Below, piece after piece: positions 1 to 8,497 of a stretch of DNA of 64,000 nucleotides. The notes below the pieces were generated by a model. The model had not been told where the DNA came from, ran no database searches, and saw nothing but the letters and a program-made list of their open reading frames with translations. The translations under genes were made by a program, and so were the position numbers. Positions within the stretch are counted from its first letter, which is position 1. Each line of letters opens with the position of its first letter. This stretch comes from JBHFEI01 sp041928815 (lineage in GTDB: Bacteria; Pseudomonadota; Alphaproteobacteria; Rhizobiales; Rhizobiaceae). The stretch covers positions 119,787-183,786 of the forward strand of contig NZ_JBHFEI010000011.1 of the NCBI RefSeq assembly GCF_041928815.1, written 5' to 3'.

Positions 1-810
1 GCCGGCGGGCATCGCGCCGATCGGGAAGCCGATCGCGGTGCCGCGCAGCCACGGCTTCCACGAGCGCGCCCAGTCTTTCTTCGTCATCCAGACCGAGCCC
101 TTGACCGCCTCGACCGTCTCCGGCGCCTGCTTGCCCTGGGCCGCGATATAGAGCGTCTCGCCGATGGCGAACATGGCGACGGCGAGCGTCGTCACCTCGA
201 TGCCGTCGAGGAGGTCGGGCACGCCGAAGCTCATGCGCGCCTGGCCGGTCAGCTGGTCGATGCCGACGATGGCGAGCGTCAGGCCGATGAACAGCGAGGT
301 GAGGCCGCGCAGCGTCGAATCGCCGAAGGCCGAGGAGACGGTGACGAAGGCGAGCACCATCAAAGCGAAATATTCGCGCGGCCCGAAGATGAGCGCCACC
401 TTGACGACGAAGGGCGCGATGAAGGCGAGCAGGATCGTGGCGATCAGGCCGGCGACGAAGGAGCCGATCGCCGCCGTGCCGAGCGCCGGCCCGCCGCGCC
501 CGGCGCGCGCCATCTTGTTGCCCTCGAGCGCGGTGACGATCGAGGCGCTCTCGCCCGGCGTGTTGAGCAGGATCGAGGTGGTCGAGCCGCCATACATGCC
601 GCCGTAATAGATGCCGGCGAACATGATCAGCGAGCCCGCCGGATCGAGCTTGTAGGTGACGGGCAAAAGCAGCGCCACCGTCAGCGCCGGGCCGATGCCG
701 GGCAGGACACCGACGGCGGTGCCGAGCGTCACGCCGATCAGCGCGTAGAGCAGGTTCATCGGCAGCATCGCCACCGACAGGCCCTGCAGCAGGAAATCGA
801 ATGTGTTCAT
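1..810 (-). CDS. tctA: Tripartite tricarboxylate transporter large permease TctA (partial, cut by left edge)
   Basis: Large membrane subunit of a TTT-family secondary transporter that moves tricarboxylates or related organic acids using the periplasmic protein TctC. The reading frame starts with ATG at 810 and runs off the window with 270 residues visible of about 500 usual. Visible traits are the Gly-rich early segment GVLPGIGPALTVALLLPVTY, the YGGMYGGSTTSILLNTPGE signature typical of TctA, and alternating hydrophobic helices. It lies 31 bases downstream of tctB in the order tctC-tctB-tctA, the usual operon order. Family assignment is secure; the substrate cannot be read from sequence. Confidence 0.93.
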   Translation of the reverse strand, partial: MNTFDFLLQGLSVAMLPMNLLYALIGVTLGTAVGVLPGIGPALTVALLLPVTYKLDPAGSLIMFAGIYYGGMYGGSTTSILLNTPGESASIVTALEGNKMARAGRGGPALGTAAIGSFVAGLIATILLAFIAPFVVKVALIFGPREYFALMVLAFVTVSSAFGDSTLRGLTSLFIGLTLAIVGIDQLTGQARMSFGVPDLLDGIEVTTLAVAMFAIGETLYIAAQGKQAPETVEAVKGSVWMTKKDWARSWKPWLRGTAIGFPIGAMPAG

Positions 811-841
811 CGGACGAGACCCGGGGACTGGAGACGGCGGC

Positions 842-1327
842 TCATCCGGCGATCAGCCGTTCGAGCGGCCCGGCCGGCAGCGACAGCTGCAGGAGCTGCG
901 AGAAGACCAGCCAGATGGCGAAGGAGAGCGCGATGCCGACGGGCAGGGTGAACAGCAGCCTTTTCCGCCCGAAGCCGGCGGCGGCGCAGGCGAAGAGCAC
1001 GCCGGTCGCGATCGAGAAGCCGGCGAGCTTCAGGAGCAGCATCTGGCCGGCGAGCCCCGCCACCACCCAGACGACCGGCCCGATCTCCTGGCGCTCGCGC
1101 GCCGGGAAATCATTGCGGAAGGCAGCGATCACGGTCCAGACGGCGAGCCCGATCAGGCAGCAGGCGATGACGAAGGGCACGCTGCCCGGCCCGAGGCCGG
1201 AATAATTGGCCATCGCCGGCAGGCGGGCGCGATCGTAGAGGATCAGCCCGGCGATCGCGGCGAGCCCCGCGGCGATCGCCAGCGCCGCCCCGTCGGGACG
1301 GCGCGCGGACGGACGGGGCCCGCTCAT
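842..1327 (-). CDS. tctB: Tripartite tricarboxylate transporter small permease TctB
   Basis: Small membrane subunit of the TTT transporter, 161 residues, the usual size. Four hydrophobic stretches are visible (about residues 13-30, 48-67, 84-112 and 123-148), and the segment LGPGSVPFVIACCLIGL matches the conserved start of the second helix in TctB proteins. The ATG overlaps the tctC stop by 4 bases (ATGA), so the two are translationally coupled. TctB is poorly conserved in general, so context and topology carry much of the call. Confidence 0.88.
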   Translation of the reverse strand: MSGPRPSARRPDGAALAIAAGLAAIAGLILYDRARLPAMANYSGLGPGSVPFVIACCLIGLAVWTVIAAFRNDFPARERQEIGPVVWVVAGLAGQMLLLKLAGFSIATGVLFACAAAGFGRKRLLFTLPVGIALSFAIWLVFSQLLQLSLPAGPLERLIAG

Positions 1328-2268
1328 TGGACGAGACCGATGTCCTTGAGGACGGCTTCGGTCGCCTGGATGTCCTTGTCGAGCTGGGCGTCGAAGGCGT
1401 CGCCGGAGAGATAGCTGTCCTGCCAGCCCTTGGTCTTCAGCACTTCCTGCCAGCCGGCCGACGTCGCGAGCTTCTCGATGTCGGCGGAAACGGCGGCCTT
1501 CTGTTCCGGCGAGAGGCCGGGGGCGGCGGCGACCATGCGCCAGTTCTCGACGACGACGTCGAGGCCCGATTCCTTCAGCGTCGGCGCCTCGACGCCCGCC
1601 ATGCGCTCGGCGCTGGTGACGGCGAGCAGCCGCAGCGTGCCGGCCTGAACCTGGGCCTCGAATTCGCCATAGCCGGAAATGCCGGCGGTGACCTGCGCGC
1701 CGAGGATCGCGGCCAGCGCCTCGCCGCCGCCGGAATAGGCGATGTAGTTGATCTTGGTCGGGTCGACGCCGGCCGCCTTGGCGATCAGGCCGACGGCGAT
1801 GTGGTCGGTGCCGCCGGCCGAGCCCCCGGCCCAGGAGACCGCGCCGGGATCGGCCTTGAGCGCGGCGATCAGGTCGCCGATCGTCTTCAGCTCGGACGAG
1901 GCCGGCACGACGATCGCCTCGTATTCACCGGTCAGCCGCGCGATCGGGGTCACGTCCTTCAGCGTGACGGGCGACTTGTTGGTGAGGATGGCGCCGACCA
2001 TGACGTAGCCGCCGACGATCAATGCGTTCGGATTGCCGGCCGACTGGCTGGCGAACTGGGCAAGGCCAATCGTGCCGCCGGCGCCGGGCACGTTCTGCAC
2101 CTGGACATTGCCGGAAATGCCCTCCTGCTGCATGACGCTCTGGAGCGAGCGGGCGGTCTGGTCCCAGCCGCCGCCCGGATTGGCCGGCGCGATGATGGTG
2201 TAGTCGGCGGCCGCGGCCGGCAGCGCCAGGCTTACAGCGGCAACGAGGGAGAGAAAGATGCGCTTCAC
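1324..2268 (-). CDS. tctC: TctC/Bug-family periplasmic tricarboxylate-binding protein
   Basis: Extracytoplasmic binding protein feeding the TctAB permease, 314 residues, normal for the Bug family. I place the start at a GTG (2268) because a strong GGAGG lies 7 bases upstream and it gives a clean Sec signal peptide of about 20 residues (MKRIFLSLVAAVSLALPAAA, then DYT). The open frame continues upstream to 2658, but that part is Arg/Pro-rich shadow. Family signs are ANPGGGWDQTAR and NVPGAGGTIGLAQFA near the N-terminus, the ligand-contacting loops of Bug proteins. First gene of tctCBA; no adjacent tctDE, but a TctD/TctE-like pair lies at 8498-10575. Confidence 0.9.
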   Translation of the reverse strand: MKRIFLSLVAAVSLALPAAAADYTIIAPANPGGGWDQTARSLQSVMQQEGISGNVQVQNVPGAGGTIGLAQFASQSAGNPNALIVGGYVMVGAILTNKSPVTLKDVTPIARLTGEYEAIVVPASSELKTIGDLIAALKADPGAVSWAGGSAGGTDHIAVGLIAKAAGVDPTKINYIAYSGGGEALAAILGAQVTAGISGYGEFEAQVQAGTLRLLAVTSAERMAGVEAPTLKESGLDVVVENWRMVAAAPGLSPEQKAAVSADIEKLATSAGWQEVLKTKGWQDSYLSGDAFDAQLDKDIQATEAVLKDIGLVQ

Positions 2269-2509
2269 GTTCGAAATCCTCCGGGGCACGCGCGCCGTGC
2301 ATCCGGCCGCGCGGTAGGTCTGACGGAGCAGGGGAGTTCGATGGCGCAGGGGGATGGATCGTCGGCCATGCGGCCTCTCCTCCTCCCGGTCCGGCCGTCC
2401 TCCCCGGCTGGATCGCCGGGCCGCCTCCACGGCCGACGAATGGGCGCACGAAAACACGCGAAGCTGACATTTGCCTGACATTTGCCGTCGGGATCGCCGG
2501 AACGGACGT

Positions 2510-2977
2510 TCAGCGGCCGGCGGGAGCGTCACCGGCCTCCGCCGCGCCCTCCTCGGGCGGGAAGAGGCGGGCACCGCGAAAGCCGCCGGCGGCGATCGCG
2601 TCGCAGAGCCCGCTCCATTCGCAGCCGGCGCAGGCCGCGCGGCTCGCGCCCCCGGCAAAGGCGGCGCGCAGGCGCCCGACGCGGTCGGGCGGCAGGACGA
2701 GGCGCGTTCCCGGCCGGATCGCGCGCCGGAGGATCCGGCCGGTGTCGCGGGCCGCCTGACGGTCGCGCCCTAAAACGCCTGCGCCATGGCAATGGGCGTC
2801 GGCGTCGGAAAGGAGCGGCGCGCAGATGTCGTCCGGCCCGTCGACGATCAGCACGTCCTCGCCGGCGGAAAGACGCGTAGCGATCCGGTCGTAGTTGTCG
2901 ACGAAGGCGGCGCCATAGCCCCTGCCGACGTAGGTCAGCAGGCAGAGGAGATGGTGCGGCCTGAGCCGGACGGTCAT
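2510..2977 (-). CDS. DUF1284 domain protein
   Basis: Small cysteine-containing protein of 155 residues. It begins with MTVRLRPHHLLCLLTYVGRG, the hallmark of DUF1284, whose members often sit beside bioY in alphaproteobacteria. Cysteines in the middle and the C-terminal CAGCEWSGLC motif suggest metal or Fe-S binding, which is inference. The start at 2977 overlaps the bioY stop (ATGA), so it is translated with bioY. A start 11 codons further upstream would lie inside bioY and lacks the family sequence. Function is unknown; linkage suggests a role near biotin supply. Confidence 0.8.
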   Translation of the reverse strand: MTVRLRPHHLLCLLTYVGRGYGAAFVDNYDRIATRLSAGEDVLIVDGPDDICAPLLSDADAHCHGAGVLGRDRQAARDTGRILRRAIRPGTRLVLPPDRVGRLRAAFAGGASRAACAGCEWSGLCDAIAAGGFRGARLFPPEEGAAEAGDAPAGR

Positions 2978-3546
2978 CGCACCCGCCGCGACAGCAGCGA
3001 AAGCAGGCACGCGCCGAGGGCGGACTTGAGCAGGGCGCCGACGAGGAAGGGGAGAACGCCGAAGGCCAGCGCCTTTTCCGCGCCGATCAGCGCCGCGAGC
3101 CAGGCGCCGCCGAAGGCGAGGCAGGCGCCGTTGCCGGCGAGCATGGCGACGAAGGCAAGCACCGGCCGGCGGCCGTTCCAGCCGCGCCCGGCAAGCCAGC
3201 CGACAAGGGCGGCGGCCAGCGGAAAGGCAAAGAGATAGCCCGCGGTCGGGCCGGCGAAATGCGCAAGGCCGCCGGCGCCGCCGGCAAGCACCGGCAGGCC
3301 CGCCGCCGCCTCCGCCAGCCAGGCGGCGACGGTGAGCGCGCCGAGCCGCCAGCCATAAAGCGCGCCGATCAGGGTGACGGCGAGCGTCTGCAGCGTGACC
3401 GGCACCGGCACCATCGGCACCTCGACCAGGGACGACAGGGCAAGCAGGGCGGTGCCGAGGATGACGGCCGCCGCCTTGACGGCAAGGGACCTGTCGTCGA
3501 GCGGGATGAAGGGCCTGTTGACGGAAGCGATGGTTGTACGGGTCAT
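2974..3546 (-). CDS. bioY: Biotin transporter BioY (ECF substrate-binding component)
   Basis: Membrane protein that captures biotin, alone or with an ECF energising module. It is 190 residues with about six hydrophobic segments. The VPMVPVPVTLQTLAVTLIG stretch is the BioY signature (residues about 43-61), followed by GGAGGLAHFAGPTAGYLFAF, also typical of the family. No bioM or bioN is adjacent, so this is a solitary BioY, as in many Rhizobiales. A perfect BioR-type palindrome lies 13 bases upstream of the ATG, indicating repression when biotin is plentiful. Confidence 0.95.
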   Translation of the reverse strand: MTRTTIASVNRPFIPLDDRSLAVKAAAVILGTALLALSSLVEVPMVPVPVTLQTLAVTLIGALYGWRLGALTVAAWLAEAAAGLPVLAGGAGGLAHFAGPTAGYLFAFPLAAALVGWLAGRGWNGRRPVLAFVAMLAGNGACLAFGGAWLAALIGAEKALAFGVLPFLVGALLKSALGACLLSLLSRRVR

Positions 3547-3558
3547 GCGATCCTCATT

Positions 3559-3568
3559 TTATAGATAA
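3559..3568. promoter_or_regulatory. BioR box upstream of bioY
   Basis: TTATAGATAA, read TTATCTATAA on the bioY strand, exactly fits the described BioR (GntR-family biotin repressor) box of alphaproteobacteria. It ends 13 bases before the bioY ATG, where a repressor would block initiation. A degenerate second copy, CTATCGCTAA, may lie at 3579-3588. Confidence 0.85.
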
Positions 3569-4065
3569 TTTTCTGATTCTATCGCTAATGAATCCACGGC
3601 GCGACGGAAAGTGCAAGCCTTCCCGTTGCCGTGCCGCGCACGCCCCGTGCGTTTCCGGTGTACGGGGGCTCGGCAGCAAGGCCCGGTCCCCGCTGTCGAC
3701 CCACCGGCGGAAACAGGAAACGACGGCGCCGTAACGTCCCCGGGCGCAGGATATGGACAGCAGGGGAGATCGGTTGCCGGGCTCGCAGCGCGCGGAGCGG
3801 CCGGCTCGTCCGGCACGCCGGGCGGACGGCAGGGCCGATGTCGGCAGACGGCCTCCGCACCGGTCCACCAAAGGCGGGAGCGCATCCCACGGGGCGCAGC
3901 GTTACGTCGGCGTCGGGCAATGCCTTGCAAACGCGGAGAGGGCAGACCACGGGACACCCGCCAGAACATTTCCGGCGAACACGGGTCGCCTGGCATGCCC
4001 TGTCTCTCCGTTTTTTAACCCGCTGTCCGGACGCCGCATCCGATAGAGGCGCGACGGGAAACGGT
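3569..4065. other. Gap between bioY and the GntR gene
   Basis: About 500 bases with no convincing gene. The open frames here are Arg/Pro-rich with no start signal. The right part (about 3985-4065) resembles the spacer of the composite repeat at 58661-58836: both have a pyrimidine run, an AACCC and a GTCCGGACG block, then TTCTTTTG or CCTTTTG. It therefore appears to be repeat-derived sequence. Confidence 0.5.
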
Positions 4066-4776
4066 CTATTCTTTTGTTTTTCCAGCACTGTCCGCTGCCG
4101 AAGCGATCCCGCTTCGGCTGGACATGCTCCGGGATGCCCCGGCCGGCCGCGGCGTGTGGCCGATCCATTGCACATGGCGGGCGAGCACGGCGACGGCGGT
4201 GTCGAGATCGCCGGCGCGCAGGGCCGCGAGAATCGCCCGGTGGTCGCGGTCGGTCGGGGCTTCCCATTCCGCCCGCCAGCCGGTCAGCAGGAAGCGTGCG
4301 CTTGCCGCATGCAGGTCGTCGATGGCGGCCAGCAGCCTTGGCATGGCGCAGGGCGCGAGGATCAGCCGGTGGAAGGCACGGTTGGCTTCCTCCCAGGCCT
4401 GCATATCGCCGGCCCGGTCGCCGGCGCGCGTGGCGTTTTCCGCCGCGTCGAGGATCGCCCGTGTCAGGTGCGGCGCGGCATGGCGCAGCGCCAGAACCTC
4501 GAGGGCGGCACGCATCTCGGCCACCTCCTTCACCTCCTCGAGCGTGAAGCGGGCGACGCGCACGCCGCGGCGCGGCTCGCTGACGACGAGGCCTTGCGCC
4601 TCCAGCCGGCGGAACGCCTCGCGCACCGGGACGTGGCTGGTGCCGAATTCCTCGGCGATGGCATCCTGGCGCAGCTTCGCGCCCGGCTCGATGCCGCCCG
4701 CGACGATGCGTTCGGCGAGCGTGCGGGTGATGCGAAGGGCGATCGTCTCTGCGGGGCGCGGCGGCATGGCGGGCAC
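4066..4776 (-). CDS. GntR-family (FCD) transcriptional regulator with a repeat-derived C-terminal tail
   Basis: DNA-binding repressor-type protein of 236 residues. The N-terminal winged helix spans about residues 8-75 (PGAKLRQDAIAEEFGTSHVP, then VREAFRRLEAQGLV), followed by a helical FCD ligand-binding domain to about residue 210. The last 22 or so residues (SRSMSSRSGIASAADSAGKT and onward) are encoded by a copy of the intergenic repeat described at 4098-4129 and look like an addition to the normal end of the family. It sits one gap upstream of bioY on the same strand, so it is a candidate BioR, but nothing in the protein proves this. The effector is unknown. Confidence 0.85.
   Translation of the reverse strand: MPAMPPRPAETIALRITRTLAERIVAGGIEPGAKLRQDAIAEEFGTSHVPVREAFRRLEAQGLVVSEPRRGVRVARFTLEEVKEVAEMRAALEVLALRHAAPHLTRAILDAAENATRAGDRAGDMQAWEEANRAFHRLILAPCAMPRLLAAIDDLHAASARFLLTGWRAEWEAPTDRDHRAILAALRAGDLDTAVAVLARHVQWIGHTPRPAGASRSMSSRSGIASAADSAGKTKE
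4098..4129 (+). repeat. Intergenic palindromic repeat R1, copy a (inside the 3' end of the GntR gene)
   Basis: Hairpin CCGAAGCG-ATCC-CGCTTCGG (4098-4117) followed by CTGGACATGCTC. The same 26-base string recurs at 58808-58834 and, with changes, at 45313-45343, 27168-27187, 51509-51540 and 28136-28173. Here it is translated in frame as the tail of the GntR protein. Confidence 0.8.
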
Positions 4777-4827
4777 ACTAGGCGAGCGGCGCGCGAACGT
4801 CGAGCGGCGCGACCCGCGGTCCCCGGC

Positions 4828-5292
4828 TCAAAGCCGCTTCGACATCACCGTCAGGATCTCCGCCCCGCGCGGCAGCGTCTCGCGCTCCGTCCAGCCGAGC
4901 CTGGCATAGAGGCCTTCGGCATCCGGCGTATAGAGGAAGAGTTCCGCGATGCCGGCATCGCGCGCCAGCGCCTCGACCGCGGCGACGATGGTGCGGGCAT
5001 GGCCCTTGCCGCGATGGGGATGGTCGACATAGACGCCGGCGAGCCACGGGTTCAGCGCCGGGCGTTGCGGCAGGTCGTCGCGGCAGAGCGCGGCCATGGC
5101 GACCGGCGCGCCGTCCTCCAGCAGCACGAGAACGGTGGGCATCCGCTCCGTCACCCGGGTGCAGGCGGCGTCGCGGGCAAGAATCTCGTCGAGCCCGGTC
5201 GGCCCGCCCTCGAAAAACGCCTTCCAGCGCCAGGTGCCGGTCACCGGCGCCAGATCGGGCCGCTCCCGCGTCGAAACGATGGTCTGGGTCAT
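4828..5292 (-). CDS. GNAT-family N-acetyltransferase
   Basis: Predicted acetyl-CoA-dependent acyltransferase of 154 residues, one GNAT domain. Motif A is clear at about residues 86-108: WLAGVYVDHPHRGKGHARTI with the R-G-K-G-H acetyl-CoA pyrophosphate loop. The C-terminal AEGLYARLGWTERE is the typical GNAT strand 6-7 region. It lies between a GntR gene and prmB with short gaps, all on the minus strand. Substrate cannot be predicted. Confidence 0.85.
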   Translation of the reverse strand: MTQTIVSTRERPDLAPVTGTWRWKAFFEGGPTGLDEILARDAACTRVTERMPTVLVLLEDGAPVAMAALCRDDLPQRPALNPWLAGVYVDHPHRGKGHARTIVAAVEALARDAGIAELFLYTPDAEGLYARLGWTERETLPRGAEILTVMSKRL

Positions 5293-5355
5293 GGTCGCGT
5301 TCTCCCTCGCGTTCTTTATCCGACGGCCGGCGCGTGACGCTGGCGCGGGCAGATC

Positions 5356-6339
5356 CTATCCCTCGACGCCGAGCGCCTCGGCGCTGATCCAGAAGACCGA
5401 ATCGGCCGCCTCCTCGGTCTCGATCCACAGGAACTCGAGATCCGGGAACTCCGCCTCCAGCAGCGGGCGGCCGCGGCCGATCTCGCAGAGCATGCCGCCG
5501 CCGGGATTGAGATGGGCGGCGGCATCGGCAAGGATCGTGCGCACGAGATCGAGCCCGTCCTGCCCGCCGTCATGGGCCATCGCCGGCTCGGCGCGGTATT
5601 CCGGCGGATAGGCGGAAAGCGCCGCGTGGTCGACATAAGGCGGATTGGTAATGATCAGATCGTAGGTCCGCCCGGAAAGCGGCGCGAAGAGGTCGCCCCG
5701 GTGCAGCGTCACCTGGTCGCCGACATCATGCGCGGCGACGTTGATGCGCGCCACCTCCAGCGCATCCGCCGAGAGATCGACCGCGTCGACCGCGGCGCCG
5801 GGCAGGAACTTCGCCGCAAGGATGGCAAGGCATCCGGAACCGGTGCAGATGTCGACGGCGCTTTCGACGACATCCGGGTCCGGCAGGTAGGACGGGCCGT
5901 CGGGATTGCCGTATTCGGCAAAGAGGATCTCGCCGATATGGGACCGCGGCACGATTACCCGCTCGTCGACGTGGAAGCGCACGCCCTGGATATAGGAGCG
6001 CCCGGTCAGATAGGCGGAGGGCTTGCGCGTCGAAACCCGCGCCGCGATCCGCTCGGCGAGCAGCCGGCGCTCCGCGGGCAGCAGGCGCGCGTCGAGGAAG
6101 GGATCGAGCATTTCGATCGGCAGGTCGAGCGAATCGAGGACAAGGAAGGCGGCGTCGTCGACCGCCGTCGTCGTGCCGTGACCGTAGCTGAGGCCTGCGG
6201 CGTTGAAGCGGGAAACGGCGTAGCGCCAGTGGTCGCGCAGCGTCGAAAGCTCGCGGGTGATGTCGTCGTCGCTCAACAGGGCCTCGCTTTCCGCCGCAGC
6301 CGGCGCTATGCCGGCACGATGGTCCGGCTTGACGCCCAC
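5356..6339 (-). CDS. prmB: 50S ribosomal protein L3 N5-glutamine methyltransferase PrmB
   Basis: SAM-dependent methyltransferase that modifies a glutamine of ribosomal protein L3. It has a helical N-terminal domain (RDHWRYAVSRFNAAGLSYGH), the YIQGVRFHVDERVIVPRSHI linker, the SAM loop VDICTGSGCLAILAA, and the catalytic NPPY at about residue 231 (DLIITNPPYVDH). PrmB rather than PrmC is indicated by the N-terminal sequence. The frame opens at a GTG (6339) without a good ribosome site. A TTG at 6276, giving MSDDDITREL behind AAGCGAGG, fits the family's usual start better, so about 21 residues may be over-called. Confidence 0.93.
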   Translation of the reverse strand: MGVKPDHRAGIAPAAAESEALLSDDDITRELSTLRDHWRYAVSRFNAAGLSYGHGTTTAVDDAAFLVLDSLDLPIEMLDPFLDARLLPAERRLLAERIAARVSTRKPSAYLTGRSYIQGVRFHVDERVIVPRSHIGEILFAEYGNPDGPSYLPDPDVVESAVDICTGSGCLAILAAKFLPGAAVDAVDLSADALEVARINVAAHDVGDQVTLHRGDLFAPLSGRTYDLIITNPPYVDHAALSAYPPEYRAEPAMAHDGGQDGLDLVRTILADAAAHLNPGGGMLCEIGRGRPLLEAEFPDLEFLWIETEEAADSVFWISAEALGVEG

Positions 6340-6465
6340 GGCTTTAGAATGGCAGGCCCCCGCCGGTCAACTCAAGGCCGTCAACTCAAGGCCGGTCGAG
6401 TGAGTGCCGGTCGATGCAAGGCGTGGGACAAGGGTGGAGAACGTGGGCGTGGGACGGGACGGGCG

Positions 6466-7230
6466 ATGAAGGACCGGTCGGGACGGGGGCCGCGCCGGGA
6501 CGCGGTGCCGGCCGGACGACGCGTGACGCTGGCGCGGGCGCTGTCGAAGCTCGGCCATTGCTCGCGGAGCGAGGGCGAGGCGCTGGTGCGCGCCGGCCGC
6601 GTCAGCCTCGACGGGCGCGTCGTAACCAACACCGGGACCTGGGTCGACATCGAAACGGCGGCGATCGCCGTCGACGGCGTGCCGGTCGCGGAAAGCGCGC
6701 GCCTCTATCTGATGCTGAACAAGCCGCGCGGCCTCGTCACCACCCGCAGCGACCCTGAAGGCCGGCCGACCGTCTATGACTGCCTCTCCGGCCTCGACCA
6801 CCCCCATCTCTCCCCGGTCGGCCGGCTCGACCGGGCGAGCGAGGGGCTGCTGCTCTTCACCAACGACACGGTGTTCGCCCAGGCATTGCTCGACCCCGGA
6901 ACCCATGTGGCGAAGACCTACCATGTGCAGATCGACCGGATCGCCGACGCGGCGCTCATCGACGCGCTGACCTCCGGCGTCGTCCATGACGGCGAGAGGC
7001 TCGCCGCCGCGAGCGCCCGTATGCTGCGCGAAGGCGGGCGCAATTCCTGGCTGGAGATCGTGCTAACCGAGGGCCGCAACCGGCAGATCCGCCGCATGCT
7101 GGAAGCCCTCGACACCGCCTGCCTGCGGCTCATCCGCGTCGCGATCGGCGATCTTGCGCTCGGCGACCTCGGCAAGGGCGCGGCGCGGGCGCTGACGGAG
7201 GCGGAGGTGGCGGGCCTGCGCCGGTTTTGA
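6466..7230 (+). CDS. rRNA pseudouridine synthase, RsuA/RluB family
   Basis: Converts uridine to pseudouridine in ribosomal RNA. It is 254 residues: an S4 RNA-binding domain at about 20-65 (ALSKLGHCSRSEGEALVRAG), then the synthase domain with LMLNKPRGLVTTRSDPEGRP and the catalytic-aspartate motif GRLDRASEGLLLFTND. NRQIRRMLEAL is the conserved C-terminal motif of this family. The ATG at 6466 is used because upstream frame is antisense to prmB. Start codons of this gene and prmB face away from each other. Whether it acts on 16S or 23S rRNA cannot be told. Confidence 0.9.
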   Translation: MKDRSGRGPRRDAVPAGRRVTLARALSKLGHCSRSEGEALVRAGRVSLDGRVVTNTGTWVDIETAAIAVDGVPVAESARLYLMLNKPRGLVTTRSDPEGRPTVYDCLSGLDHPHLSPVGRLDRASEGLLLFTNDTVFAQALLDPGTHVAKTYHVQIDRIADAALIDALTSGVVHDGERLAAASARMLREGGRNSWLEIVLTEGRNRQIRRMLEALDTACLRLIRVAIGDLALGDLGKGAARALTEAEVAGLRRF

Positions 7231-7282
7231 GCGTGTCGGGATAAGCCGAATCCGGCTGTCCCGAAAGGGCAAAGCACGACAG
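7231..7282. repeat. Intergenic palindromic repeat R2, copy a
   Basis: Begins directly after the TGA of the pseudouridine synthase gene with GCGTGTCGGGATAAGCCG, then AATC, then CGGCTGTCCCGAAAGGGC. The halves form an imperfect stem. The same design recurs at 25464-25517 and 58661-58707. It may also act as a terminator, though no T-run follows. Confidence 0.6.
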
Positions 7283-7341
7283 AGGGAAGAGAGCGTCCGT
7301 CCGTTCCAGAGGGAACCCGACGGACTGCGATGGCGCCCGCC

Positions 7342-8412
7342 TCATTGCAGCCGTAGCATCTCGTTCCAGCGCGCGATCAGCCGCGCCCGCTTGACCTGGT
7401 CGAGATAGACCATCAGGCCGGGGCTGACGGGAACGGGGCGGAGCTGCGCGCCGAGCATGTCCTGCAACGTCAGCGCCGTGTTGTCGCCGGCGACGTCGGG
7501 ATTGACGGCGGGGATCTGCAGCTCGCGCGCCATCAGCGTCTGCCCCTCCTTCGACATGAAGAATTCGAGGTAGAGCCGGCCGAGCTCCGGCGCGCGGGCG
7601 GCCTCCGGCACGAGGCCGATGCGTGACATCACCACGGTATAGTCCTTCGGCAGCACGATGCCGACATCCGGGTGGCGGCGCGCCCAGTCGGCGGCGTAGG
7701 AGCCGAGGATGTTGTAGCCGAGGACGAAGCGCCCGTCGGCGACGCGCTCGAGGATGGCGGAACTGGTCGAATAGAGCTTGACGCCGGCCGCCCCCATCGC
7801 CCGGATCACCGACCAGATGTCGCCGAACTGCTCTTGGTCGCGCGCCATGAACAGGAAGCCGACGCCGGAACGCTCGATGTCGTAGGTGCCGATGCGGCCG
7901 TAGACGGCGTCGCCCTCGTGCTTCAGGTAATCGACGAAGGCGGCGCGGGTGGAAGGCGGCGCCTTTCCGGCGAAGCTCGGCCGGTGATAGACGAAGACGG
8001 CGGGCTCGAAGGTCAGCGCATAGGCGGTGTTGCGCCAGTTGGCCCAGGCCGGCCAGCGCGCGCTCATCGGCAGCACGCTCGCCTGCGCGTAGCCGTCATT
8101 GGCGAGCTTGACCTGCAGGTCCATCGCCGAGGAGAAGGCGAAATCGGCCGTGCCCTCGCCCGCATCGGTCTCCCGGACGATGCGATCGTAGATCTCGCCG
8201 GTCAGCATGTCCTCGTAGCGCACCGAAATCCCCGGATAGGCCTTCTGGAAGGCCTCGATCATCGGCCGGGCGAGCGGTTCGTCGAGCGAGGAATAGACGG
8301 TGAGGAGGGCGGCGTCCCCCGTCCCGTCCCGCGCCGGAAAGATGACCGGCTCGGCGTGAAGGCGCGTGGACATCGCCGCGAGGATCAGGGAGAAGAGAGG
8401 GACGAGGCGCAT
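7342..8412 (-). CDS. Extracellular solute-binding protein (AfuA/iron-type family)
   Basis: Periplasmic type 2 binding protein of 356 residues with a Sec signal peptide (about 20 residues ending near STRLHA). The body shows LLTVYSSLDEPLARPMIEAF near the N-terminus, TADFAFSSAMDLQVKLANDG, and LPKDYTVVMSRIG, typical of the ferric or organophosphate-binding subgroup. No permease or ATPase is adjacent. It is divergent from a TctD/TctE-like two-component system 85 bases away, an arrangement also seen in rhizobia and Brucella, where the binding protein may serve as a periplasmic co-sensor. That role is inference. Confidence 0.85.
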   Translation of the reverse strand: MRLVPLFSLILAAMSTRLHAEPVIFPARDGTGDAALLTVYSSLDEPLARPMIEAFQKAYPGISVRYEDMLTGEIYDRIVRETDAGEGTADFAFSSAMDLQVKLANDGYAQASVLPMSARWPAWANWRNTAYALTFEPAVFVYHRPSFAGKAPPSTRAAFVDYLKHEGDAVYGRIGTYDIERSGVGFLFMARDQEQFGDIWSVIRAMGAAGVKLYSTSSAILERVADGRFVLGYNILGSYAADWARRHPDVGIVLPKDYTVVMSRIGLVPEAARAPELGRLYLEFFMSKEGQTLMARELQIPAVNPDVAGDNTALTLQDMLGAQLRPVPVSPGLMVYLDQVKRARLIARWNEMLRLQ

Positions 8413-8497
8413 GCGCCATCATGCCCCGCGACGGGGGCCGCGGGCAAGAGCGATGCCGCGGGCAAGAGCAAGGGCGAGGGGAGGCGGGAAAGGTCCG

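Noticed and set aside
1324..2658. Longer tctC protein of 444 residues starting at 2658
   Set aside because: The extra 130 residues are Arg/Pro-rich and precede a proper signal peptide with its own GGAGG site. The GTG at 2268 is the better start.
3631..5337. A 568-codon plus-strand frame over the GntR and GNAT genes
   Set aside because: It is antisense to genes with clear family motifs and has no ribosome site.
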